Shown: in pieces, positions 33,590-40,296 of the stretch
Position numbering within the stretch: the first letter of the stretch is position 1
Layout of the letters: every line of letters starts with the position of its first letter
From: Rhodospirillaceae bacterium
GTDB taxonomy: Bacteria; Pseudomonadota; Alphaproteobacteria; Rhodospirillales; Casp-alpha2
NCBI GenBank assembly: GCA_018665815.1
Contig: JABJBP010000114.1
Location: forward strand, 1-40,296
DNA length: 40,296 nucleotides
Reading direction: 5' to 3'
Translations under genes and position numbers: made by a program
Notes under the pieces: model-generated
Told to the model about the DNA's origin: nothing
Database searches by the model: none
The model's input: the letters and a program-made list of their open reading frames with translations, nothing else

Positions 33590-34339
33590 ATGTTCGACTT
33601 CAATGACACTGATTTGACACTGCATCACACCGCCGGCAATGAGACCGGCGATGAGACCGGCGCCGAGTACGTGGACGCGGCGATCACCAGCCGGCGGTCC
33701 GTTCGCGGCTTCACCGACCAACCGGTGCCACATGAGATGCTCGAACATCTTTTGGCCGTCGCCAGCCGCGCGCCCAGCGGCACCAACATGCAGCCTTGGA
33801 AGGTATATGCGACGCGCGGCGCCAAAAAAGAGGCTCTCACCCAAGCCATTTTAGAGGCCAAGCACGGTGATCAGGAATCTATCGGCACCCGCGACTGGAA
33901 ATATTACCCCGATGAATTTCCGCCCGTCTACAAGGCCCGGCGGCGCAAAATCGGCTGGGATATGTACGGATTGGCCGGCATTAAAAAAGGCGAGATGGAA
34001 AAAGCGGAACAGCTCCGCGACCGGAACTTCCACTTTTTTGGCGCGCCGGTGGGCTTGATCTTCTCTATCGATGAAGAGTTGGAAGTCGGCAGTTGGCTGG
34101 ATTACGGATTTTTTCTACAAAACATTGCCGTCGCCGCCCGGGCCCGCGGTCTTCATACCTGCGCGCAGGCAATTTTCGCCGACGTGCCCGGCCCGGTGCG
34201 GCGCATCCTGCCGATCCCGGAGACGGAAATCATCGTTTGCGGCATGTCGATCGGCTACATCGATGACAGCGTCGATGTGAACGGCCTGGAAACGGAGCGC
34301 GCGCCGGTTTCGGAATTCACGCAATTTTTCGAAGACTGA
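33590..34339 (+). CDS. nitroreductase family FMN protein
   Basis: A 249-aa flavoprotein of the nitroreductase fold. FMN-binding SRRSVRGFTDQP and SRAPSGTNMQPWKVY mark the N-terminal half, and YGFFLQNIAVAARARGLHTCAQ the conserved helix. Such enzymes reduce nitro, quinone or enone groups with NAD(P)H. Residues 17-24 (NETGDETG) come from a 12-base tandem repeat near 33640-33661, a likely slippage site. CGGAGA precedes the ATG, and only 20 bases separate it from the CoA-transferase, so it is the last gene of that operon. It converges with the MFS gene. Confidence 0.88.
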   Translation: MFDFNDTDLTLHHTAGNETGDETGAEYVDAAITSRRSVRGFTDQPVPHEMLEHLLAVASRAPSGTNMQPWKVYATRGAKKEALTQAILEAKHGDQESIGTRDWKYYPDEFPPVYKARRRKIGWDMYGLAGIKKGEMEKAEQLRDRNFHFFGAPVGLIFSIDEELEVGSWLDYGFFLQNIAVAARARGLHTCAQAIFADVPGPVRRILPIPETEIIVCGMSIGYIDDSVDVNGLETERAPVSEFTQFFED

Positions 34340-34348
34340 AGTCCCGCG

Positions 34349-35587
34349 TCAGGCCGGTCGGTCGCCTTCCAATCCTTTTGGCTTCAACATCCACATGGCC
34401 AGCGGACCGATGAGGACGACGACAGCGATGGCCGCAAACCCCATGCCCCAACCATAGGGGCTGGCGCCGCCGACGAAATCCAAGGTCATGCCCAGGATCA
34501 ACGGCCCTAAGAACCCACCCGCATATCCCAGTGTTGTGTGGACGGCCAAGGTCGCGCCGCGCTGACCGGGCAACGCGCTGCCCGAAGCGCCCGCCGTCAG
34601 CGACGACGAATCGGCCCAAATCACCACTGCATAGGCCAACACCAACCCCGTCGCCAGCGTGTAGGAGACACCGGCGGAAAAGCCAATGACCGATGCCAAG
34701 GCAACGCCCAGGGCCATCACCGCCAAGATCAACCGGCGGCGCCCGAACCGCATCGACACCTCATTGCCGGAAACGCTCGCCCAAACGCCCAGCAAACCCA
34801 TAACCGTCCCCACAACTGTCGGCGTCAACCAGCCGGCAATTCCTGTGGATGCCGTGCCTTGATAGACGGCGACGAAGGCCAGAAATGTTACAACCCAGCT
34901 CCTGAGTGCGCTCATTTCCAGCGTGTGCACACAGTAGCCAATGGAATAGGCCAGGGCTGAGCGGTTCTTCAAGACCGGGCGGAAATCCAACAAGGCGCGG
35001 CCTGTCTTATCGATCGCCTGCGGCTTTCGGGCAGGCAGGAATAGAGCCATCAAGACAAAGGCCAAGGCCGCGCCGATACCGGCAAAGCCGACGCCCCAAC
35101 GCCAGCCGTAGGTTTCTGCAATGGTGCCGGCAATCACGAATGACGCCGAGCCGCTTAAACCGACGCTGGCGACGTGCGCGGTGACGGCGCGCGACTGATG
35201 CGGGCCTTCGACGAAATCACTCAAGGCCTTCAGCCCCGGCATATAGGTGCCAGCCCAGCCGATTCCCCAGAGCCCGCGAAAAAACAGCGCCGACCAGAAC
35301 CCATCGGCGAAATAGGCATAGCCCAACCCGGCTGCCGTAATCAGGTTAACACCTAAAAGATAGATGCGTTTCGGATCAATGCGGTCGGTCAGCGACACCA
35401 ACACGGGCACGACACAAACATATCCTAGATAAAAGATACCCGCGATCCAGCCGGCCTCCGTGTTGCTCAGCGACCACTCATCGATAAATTTCGGCAACAA
35501 CGCCGGTACCGCATAGGCGCCGATCTGGGCCAGAGTCTGAGCCAGGCACACAATGGCAATAACGCGGATCGGGTTGGCGGTGGACAA
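34349..35587 (-). CDS. major facilitator superfamily transporter
   Basis: A 412-aa inner-membrane carrier with about 12 hydrophobic segments and the loop-2/3 signature region (VLVSLTDRIDPKRIYLLG). It probably imports or exports a small organic solute, possibly the one processed by the adjacent TauD/CoA-transferase/nitroreductase unit, with which it converges. The start is TTG at 35587 with AAGGAA eight bases ahead; no ATG is available near the first membrane segment. Solute cannot be deduced. Confidence 0.88.
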   Translation of the reverse strand: MSTANPIRVIAIVCLAQTLAQIGAYAVPALLPKFIDEWSLSNTEAGWIAGIFYLGYVCVVPVLVSLTDRIDPKRIYLLGVNLITAAGLGYAYFADGFWSALFFRGLWGIGWAGTYMPGLKALSDFVEGPHQSRAVTAHVASVGLSGSASFVIAGTIAETYGWRWGVGFAGIGAALAFVLMALFLPARKPQAIDKTGRALLDFRPVLKNRSALAYSIGYCVHTLEMSALRSWVVTFLAFVAVYQGTASTGIAGWLTPTVVGTVMGLLGVWASVSGNEVSMRFGRRRLILAVMALGVALASVIGFSAGVSYTLATGLVLAYAVVIWADSSSLTAGASGSALPGQRGATLAVHTTLGYAGGFLGPLILGMTLDFVGGASPYGWGMGFAAIAVVVLIGPLAMWMLKPKGLEGDRPA

Positions 35588-35923
35588 TGGGGTTTCCTTG
35601 AAAATGAGGCTAGCGTGACGAAATTAGACCCGGTCGGCTTGCGATACCAGTCACTGGCAGCCCGGCGTTAATTGTAGGAATTCGTGAACCAATAAAGGCG
35701 GCCCGCCACATAGAAATGCGGGATGGTATGGGGTATAATTAGTCAAAACGGCTTAAACAGCCAGTTTTTGGGTAACTTTTGTCTCTAGCAGGTGTCATGT
35801 AAGCCATTGAAACAAAGAAAGGAAAAAAGTTGTTTTTGGGTTTTTCGCAGTTTTCTGCGGTTCTGCGTACCATAGTACCTATAAAAAACGCCCTAAACTT
35901 GCAGTTTAGAGCGATTTTTAAAA
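35588..35923. other. AT-rich intergenic stretch without a gene
   Basis: No protein gene is supported in these 336 bases. A TATAAT (35734-35739) without a good -35, and directly after it a hairpin AAAACGGCT/AGCC(A)GTTTT (35745-35768) ending in T residues, are visible; a transcript between them would be under 40 bases. CCCGC/GCGGG arms occur at 35702-35722. The tRNA terminator occupies the right end. Confidence 0.4.
35883..35913 (-). terminator. terminator of tRNA-Gln
   Basis: On the minus strand CGCTCTAAACT, a 3-base loop and AGTTTAGGGCG form an 11-bp stem with one mismatch, followed by TTTTTT. It begins 10 bases after the encoded CCA end of tRNA-Gln. Confidence 0.85.
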
Positions 35924-36000
35924 TGGCTGGGGCGGGAGGATTCGAACCTCCGGATGCCGCTACCAAAAAGCGGTGCCTTAGACCACTTGGCTACGCCCCA
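35924..36000 (-). tRNA. tRNA-Gln(UUG)
   Basis: Reading the minus strand from 36000, acceptor TGGGGCG pairs with CGCCCCA, the anticodon stem CCGCT/AGCGG closes the loop TTTTGGT with anticodon TTG, and the T arm is GGAGGTTCGAATCCTCC. Discriminator G and an encoded CCA follow, giving 77 bases. The anticodon UUG reads CAA and CAG. It lies 59 bases after the cyclase gene and has its own promoter and terminator. Confidence 0.96.
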
Positions 36001-36016
36001 TCCGATTGTGCGGCGC

Positions 36017-36045
36017 AAGATAAAACTTCTCCGGCGCCCCCGCAA
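36017..36045 (-). promoter_or_regulatory. promoter of tRNA-Gln
   Basis: On the minus strand TTGCGG (36045-36040) and TATCTT (36022-36017) are 17 bases apart, a good sigma-70-type arrangement, and the predicted start is about 10 bases before the mature tRNA end. It lies between the cyclase stop and the tRNA. Confidence 0.55.
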
Positions 36046-36059
36046 GCATCACAATTAAT

Positions 36060-37738
36060 CTATTCAGCAGCCGCTGTCTGATCGGTGATCGTGATCGCGC
36101 CAGGGTTATCGACGGCGTAGACCTCAATGCTTTGCTGGCGGCCTTTGACGGCGACGGTGTGGCGCGCGAATGGCGCAAGATCGGCACCGCTGAATTCGGC
36201 AACAGCGGCGGAGACGACCAAGGGGACGCCAAACTCCTTGGTTTGGGATTCCAAGCGCGCCGCAATGTTAACGTTGTCGCCCAGCGCCGACACAATGGGG
36301 TTTCCGGCGGCCCCATCGAACCGACAATAGCCTCGCCGATATGGATGCCGATGCCAATCCGCAAGCCTTCGGAAAGCTCGCCTTCAAGGCGTGCATTCAA
36401 GCCCTCGATGCGCCTGAGCATGGCCTGCGCCCCCCGCAGCGCGTCTTTCGCGCCGGCCCGGGGATCGCCGCTGAGACCGTAAATTGCCATCAGACCGTCG
36501 CCGTTGAATTGCGCGTAGTGACCATTTGTTTCTTCCAATGCACGTGACAGTTCGGCAAAAAATTGGTTGAGCACGAAGACCACGTCAAAAGGCAGCCGGT
36601 CTTCGCAAAGCCGGGTCGAACCGCGCAAGTCAACGCACAGAAACGCCACCGTCAATTCCCGGCCCTGGTGGTAATCCGTGCTCGCGGCGACTTGGATTGG
36701 CGTGATATCGGGCGGCAATAGGGCGGCGACTTCAATGTCGGCTGTCGGGCGGATTTGACAGGCCAGGCGCACGGAAGGGGATTCGGTAATCCGCGTCAGC
36801 ACCGCACTCTCACTTTCACTAGGCGCCGGCAAACTGTCGAGGCCGCGCCCGATGCGCACCCGACACGTCGAGCAACGCCCACGCCCGCCGCAGACCGAAG
36901 CATGCGGAATGGCCGCGCCGCGGATTGATTCCAATAGCGTCGCGTCGGGCATCAATTCGACAATTTTGTTGCCGGGTGAGTAATAAAGTTTCGATTTCTT
37001 TTTGATCCGGTGCATCCCAGCACGGACTACCCGAGCCACCGCCACAGAAGTCAGAACAATCAAGACGCCAATCTGCATACGGGCTTCAAAATCGCCGACG
37101 AATTTCGCCATCCAGGTCTCATAGCCCGCCTTGTCGAACATTTGCGTTGTCCAGCCGAACACCGCAGCCCGATCGCGAACTTCGTTGCCGATGGCGACAT
37201 AACCCGCCAATGCCAAGGTCGGGAGCGCAACGGCAATACCTGAGGAGATCGCTTGGGTGCGCAAATACCAAGGCTTCAGCCGCAACCAAGTGTGCAGCCC
37301 GAGACACGCATGCGTCCACACAACAATCGCGGCAACGGCTTGCAGCACGCCCCTCCACGGCAATACCACCCACAACGAAATCAAAGTCGTCGTATAACTG
37401 CTATCGAAATTGGATGTTTCCGTCAGGCCCCGTGTCGCCGCCAGATGGGCGGCCAGGAATAGCGGCGCCGAAAACCCCAAGATCATCTGGGTCAGTTCCC
37501 AGGCAGGGAGTCTCAGGCTGCGCCGCACCCACAGCGACCACACCGCGCACCCGGCATGGGTGACACCGGCACCGAACAAAATGATCGTGCCGATCAGTGT
37601 GCGCCAAGGCGCGATGAAAATCTTGGTGCCGCGCTCGGCGGCGTCCAAAGAAATCAGGCCCATCGCGTGATTGGTGAAATGCCCGAGCACGAAAGTGAAA
37701 AGGATCAGGCCGCTAATGAGGCGAAGCCGGTTACGCAT
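36060..37738 (-). pseudogene. membrane heme/2Fe-2S class III nucleotidyl cyclase, frameshifted
   Basis: About 559 aa if the frame is restored. Six or so N-terminal membrane segments carry histidines placed as in SdhC/D-type cytochrome b (H20, H24, H61, H98, H143, H149). A 2Fe-2S ferredoxin domain follows (C283, C289, C292, C327), then a class III adenylate/guanylate cyclase domain with metal Asp370 (VDLRGST) and Asp414 (NGDG). At 36311-36314 (CCCC on plus strand) one base is missing: reading moves out of frame after GSMG, while VSALGDNVNIAARLE and the true C-terminus lie in the next frame. Either a real mutation or a homopolymer sequencing error. It would make cAMP or cGMP in response to redox state. 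Confidence 0.83.
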
Positions 37739-37744
37739 CCGCTT

Positions 37745-37810
37745 TTATATCGCAATTGGCCCCGCCACGCCCAACATGAAATTCATGCCCGCCGTGAAGG
37801 TCGCGCCCAT
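37745..37810 (-). CDS. possible 21-aa leader peptide before the cyclase gene
   Basis: An ATG at 37810 opens MGATFTAGMNFMLGVAGPIA and a final Ile, ending TAA six bases before the cyclase start. The peptide is hydrophobic and could span a membrane; codon use is GC-rich as in the genes around it. No strong ribosome site is seen. It may be a leader coupling translation to the cyclase, or chance; the 101-base gap is otherwise empty. Confidence 0.25.
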   Translation of the reverse strand: MGATFTAGMNFMLGVAGPIAI

Positions 37811-37839
37811 CTCGAAACTGAGTTTATTGAGATGCCGCC

Positions 37840-39111
37840 TCAGATGGCTGCCAGCGCGTCATCAAACCGGTCCAGCATGTCATCGACCACCGGTTCATCG
37901 TGCGCCAATGACAGATACAGTTTGGTCCCCATGGGATTGAGAAAGACACCGCGCTCAAACAATCCCAACATCAGCGCCCGGCCCTTGGTGCTGTCGCCTT
38001 TCTGGGTCGAGCGGTAATCGAAGACCGGATCGGTGGAGAACACGACTTGCGCCAGCGGCCCGTCACCGATCACCTGGGCATTGAGTTGGCGGGTCTCCAG
38101 GACCCGTGTCAGGCCGTCGCGCATGTAAGCACCGAGGCCACGCAGATATTCATAAGTACCGGGCTCGCGGAACACACCCAAGGCGGCGTTTGCCGCCGCC
38201 GTCGATATGGGATTGCCGCCGAGCGTTGACGCCATCCAAACATAATCATCGCCACCGATGCGGTGCTCGCTAACCCATTCCATGATCTCCGCTTTACCGC
38301 CGAAAGCCCCGATCGGATAGCCCCCGCCCAGCGCCTTGCCGTAAGCAATAAGGTCGGGAATGACACCGTAATATTCCTGGGCGCCGCCATAAGCCAAACG
38401 GAACCCGGTGACGACCTCATCGAAGATCAACAAGACGCCGTTCGCCGTACATACATCGCGGACGGCTTCCAAGAACCCAGGCATTGGTTTGGTGCAGCGC
38501 TGCAGGGGCTCCATGATCACGCCGGCCAGATCATGCGCGTTCTCGGCAATGATCCGGGCCGCCGCCTCGGCGTCGTTGTAAGGGGCGACCAGCAGGTATT
38601 CAGCCATCGCGGGCGTGCCGGCGCTGGTCAATTCAGGTGCCGGGTAGGCCGCCGGCTTGGTGGGAAACAGGCTGGTCACGCCGGCCTCGTTGGCGCCGTG
38701 ATAGGCGCCTTCGAATTTCAAGATTTTCGGCTTCCCCGAACAGGCCCGGGCCAGACGCTGGCAATACATGGTGGCTTCCGTTCCTGACGCGCAAAACCGC
38801 AGCCGCTCGGCGGCCGGGCTGACACGTTGGATTTCCTCGGCCAAGGCCAGAACGTGGGTGTTCAGATAAGCAAAGTTCGATCCCATGGAAGCCTGGGTGA
38901 CGACGGCATCCACCACTTCGGGCCGCGCATGGCCGACCAGACACGATCCCCAAGCCATGGAAAAGTCCAAAAACTCCTTTCCCGATGTGTCCCAAAGCCG
39001 GCAACCCTGGCCTTTTTCCATGACCACGATACGGTCTTCGGGCAGGCCGTATTCACCGTTTGAAATTCCGGCGGGAAAGACCGCCGTGGCGCGCGATGCT
39101 GATTGTTCCAT
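37840..39111 (-). CDS. class III PLP-dependent aminotransferase
   Basis: A 423-aa enzyme of the class III aminotransferase/glutamate-1-semialdehyde aminomutase group. GTEAT (110-114) holds the cofactor phosphate, D231/E232 (FDEVVTGFR) the pyridine nitrogen, and K259 (AYGKALGGGYPIGAFGG) forms the Schiff base. It lacks the usual clues for HemL of tetrapyrrole synthesis and sits beside a divergent LysR gene, so a catabolic transaminase or ammonia-lyase is more likely. Its upstream region holds the second copy of the 16-base element, with a TATAAT pointing toward it about 100 bases away. Confidence 0.9.
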   Translation of the reverse strand: MEQSASRATAVFPAGISNGEYGLPEDRIVVMEKGQGCRLWDTSGKEFLDFSMAWGSCLVGHARPEVVDAVVTQASMGSNFAYLNTHVLALAEEIQRVSPAAERLRFCASGTEATMYCQRLARACSGKPKILKFEGAYHGANEAGVTSLFPTKPAAYPAPELTSAGTPAMAEYLLVAPYNDAEAAARIIAENAHDLAGVIMEPLQRCTKPMPGFLEAVRDVCTANGVLLIFDEVVTGFRLAYGGAQEYYGVIPDLIAYGKALGGGYPIGAFGGKAEIMEWVSEHRIGGDDYVWMASTLGGNPISTAAANAALGVFREPGTYEYLRGLGAYMRDGLTRVLETRQLNAQVIGDGPLAQVVFSTDPVFDYRSTQKGDSTKGRALMLGLFERGVFLNPMGTKLYLSLAHDEPVVDDMLDRFDDALAAI

Positions 39112-39208
39112 GTTTCGTACCCCGTCCTTAATACACCCTGGTTTGGCACTATGGCGGGGTGACGAATGATAAACAAATTTATATTTTTATATATATTTTA
39201 TAATTATT

Positions 39209-39224
39209 TTTATATTATACGATA
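39209..39224. repeat. 16-base element shared with 20525-20540 (copy 2)
   Basis: TTTATATTATACGATA, identical to the copy at 20525, ends exactly at the LysR start codon (39225). It lies in an extremely AT-rich tract from about 39161 to 39224. The minus strand reads TATAAT and points at the aminotransferase. If it is an operator, the adjacent LysR protein is the natural candidate to bind both copies. Confidence 0.5.
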
Positions 39225-40097
39225 ATGCGAGAAACCCAACTTCGCGCCTTCGATGCGGTCGCCCGCGCGGGCAGTTTTTCCGACGCCGCCCAGGACCTTG
39301 GCCTGACCCAACCGGCGGTGACGATCCAGGTCGCCAACTTGGAGAAAGAGTTTGGCATGAAGCTGCTCGCCCGCGCCCAGGACGGTGTGCAGATGACCAA
39401 GGCCGGCGCAGATCTGTTCCAATTGACCCGCGAGCTGGCCGGGGTGCATGACCGCATCAATGGGTTTCTCAATGCATCGCGCGACCTGGAAGCCGGCGAA
39501 CTGCGCCTTGTCGCCGATGGTCCCCATCTGGCGACGCGGTTGATCGCCGCCTTCCGCGAACATCACCCCGGGGTGACAATTACGCTGCGTCTCGGTAATG
39601 CCCAAGCGGCCTGGCGCGATCTGCTGGAAGGTCGGGCCGACGCCGCCATCGCCGCCGATGCGCCGAAAGACCCGCGCATCACCAGCGTAGACTTGCAAGT
39701 CGGCAATCTGACCGCATTGGTCAGCGCCAATCATCCGTTGGCATCGCGACGCAAAATCCCAATCACAGCCTTGGCCGGCGAGCCTACGATATTGCGTGAA
39801 CCTGCCTCAAACACGCGAAAGAACCTTGAGCGGGCACTTAGGCGCGCCAGCGTCTCGCTTGGCGAAACCCTGGAATTAGGCAGCCGCGAGGCGGTAATTG
39901 AGGCCGTCGCGGCGGGCCTGGGCATAGGTTTCGTATTTTCCACCGAGATCACCCCCGACCCACGTTTGCGGGCGATTGAAATTGCCGGGCAAACCATCGC
40001 CAACCGCGAGGTATTGGGTTGTTTGAAGTCGCGCCGCAAATTGAATGCTGTGAATGCAGTGATGACATTGGGCAAGACGTGGCCTGAGGACCGTTGA
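39225..40097 (+). CDS. LysR family transcriptional regulator
   Basis: A 290-aa LysR protein: winged HTH (about 1-60; LRAFDAVARAGSFSDAAQDLGLTQPAVTIQVANLEKEFG) and effector domain (about 88-285). It is divergent from the class III aminotransferase, the classical arrangement of a LysR gene and its target. No Shine-Dalgarno sequence is present; AT-rich DNA runs up to the ATG. It is not closely alike to the LysR at 24182. Confidence 0.93.
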   Translation: MRETQLRAFDAVARAGSFSDAAQDLGLTQPAVTIQVANLEKEFGMKLLARAQDGVQMTKAGADLFQLTRELAGVHDRINGFLNASRDLEAGELRLVADGPHLATRLIAAFREHHPGVTITLRLGNAQAAWRDLLEGRADAAIAADAPKDPRITSVDLQVGNLTALVSANHPLASRRKIPITALAGEPTILREPASNTRKNLERALRRASVSLGETLELGSREAVIEAVAAGLGIGFVFSTEITPDPRLRAIEIAGQTIANREVLGCLKSRRKLNAVNAVMTLGKTWPEDR

Positions 40098-40110
40098 GCG
40101 GATCCAAGAA

Positions 40111-40124
40111 TTGACCTGTATCAA
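40111..40124 (+). promoter_or_regulatory. FNR/Anr-type box before the formate/nitrite transporter
   Basis: TTGAC-CTGT-ATCAA matches the TTGAT-N4-ATCAA consensus at 9 of 10 positions. Its centre is 41.5 bases before the A of the transporter ATG. A class II FNR-type promoter would start transcription at or next to that ATG, and no ribosome-binding stretch lies ahead of the ATG. This suggests low-oxygen activation of the transporter, possibly from a leaderless message. Confidence 0.65.
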
Positions 40125-40158
40125 GGCATAAGACCGCCGGTGTCATTACCTTTAACTT

Positions 40159-40296
40159 ATGCAAAATGACCCCTCATCAACCAACCTTGACCCCTATGGC
40201 CCGAAGGAGATCGCACGGCGCGTTGAAAACGTCGGCGTCGCCAAGGCTGAATTGGCATTCCTGCCGACGATGATGCTGGCTATTTTAGCCGGCGCA
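40159..40296 (+). CDS. formate/nitrite transporter family protein, 5' part
   Basis: Forty-six codons up to the window edge: DPYGPKEIARRVENVGVAKA, then LAFLPTMMLAILAGA, the start of the first membrane helix. This order (a PxEIAxxxExxGVxKA helix followed by a hydrophobic segment ending LAGA) is the N-terminal signature of FocA/NirC-type pentameric channels. They pass formate, nitrite or hydrosulfide. The FNR-type box upstream agrees with an anaerobic role. The rest lies outside the window. Confidence 0.8.
   Translation, partial: MQNDPSSTNLDPYGPKEIARRVENVGVAKAELAFLPTMMLAILAGA

Noticed and set aside
35734-35770. TATAAT followed directly by a terminator-like hairpin, as a possible small RNA
   Set aside because: No convincing -35 and the implied transcript would be under 40 bases.
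35830-36081. Plus-strand frame of 83 codons containing AGAGGFEPPDA
   Set aside because: It is the antisense of tRNA-Gln and its terminator; this GFEPP-type string is a well-known false protein arising from the T arm of tRNAs.
1-40296. CRISPR array, prophage, insertion sequence with transposase, or replication origin
   Set aside because: No regularly spaced repeats, no phage structural genes, no transposase frame with terminal inverted repeats, and no DnaA-box cluster were seen; the only mobile-looking segment is the repeat-like stretch at 8990-9296.

Overview
The window reads as a stretch of chromosome from an alphaproteobacterium, probably Rhodospirillales-like. The grounds are high third-position G+C, Alphaproteobacteria-type families (class III glutathione-dependent alcohol dehydrogenase, dimethylglycine-dehydrogenase-like flavoprotein, MlaF-type ATPase, RpiR and LysR regulators, a membrane 2Fe-2S nucleotidyl cyclase) and frequent ATGA/TGATG stop-start overlaps. 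This assignment is inference: there is no rRNA, and the only RNA gene is tRNA-Gln(UUG). About 37 genes are present. Most serve uptake and breakdown of small organic acids, amino acids, amines and CoA thioesters.

Layout. 1-3400: a Tat-exported aldo/keto reductase, a CDF metal exporter, and a TetR regulator (with a perfect palindromic site) next to a peroxiredoxin-like protein. 3415-7404: a ureohydrolase divergent from a tight operon of family III CoA-transferase, enoyl-CoA hydratase and M19-like protein. 7572-9298: an accessory patch with a small unknown protein, an AT-rich repeat-rich secreted protein and 500 bases of degenerate, repeat-like DNA. 9299-13061: SDR, class III ADH, an RpiR regulator and an Asp/Glu racemase. 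13411-16826: a polar amino-acid ABC operon whose binding-protein gene carries an internal TAA. 16916-23621: two Fe(II)/2OG dioxygenases, an Ldh2-type reductase, an orphan MlaF ATPase, a DMGDH-like flavoprotein and a double-ACT protein. 23773-24050: a scar where two 3'-truncated genes face each other. 24182-28043: LysR, a base-less acyl-CoA dehydrogenase and a ThDP enzyme. 28239-35587: MsrB, a TPR-methyltransferase, then SDR, TauD-like dioxygenase, CoA-transferase, nitroreductase and MFS carrier. 35924-40296: tRNA-Gln, a frameshifted heme/2Fe-2S cyclase, a class III aminotransferase divergent from LysR, and the start of a formate/nitrite transporter behind an FNR-type box.

How it may work together (inference). 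Substrates enter by the ABC system and the MFS carrier, are opened by dioxygenases, racemase, flavoprotein and aminotransferase, activated by CoA-transferases, and finished by ECH/ACAD-type enzymes. The strongest candidate for unusual chemistry is the LysR-ACAD-ThDP unit. Its ACAD lacks the catalytic glutamate at both known places and has Arg84/Gln244, resembling 3-sulfinopropanoyl-CoA desulfinases, which remove sulfite rather than hydride. Two regulatory links stand out: CATTTG-type repeats shared by the RpiR gene and the ABC operon, and an identical 16-mer in two divergent promoters 18.7 kb apart. Three loci are visibly broken: a nonsense codon, a frameshift and a deletion scar.
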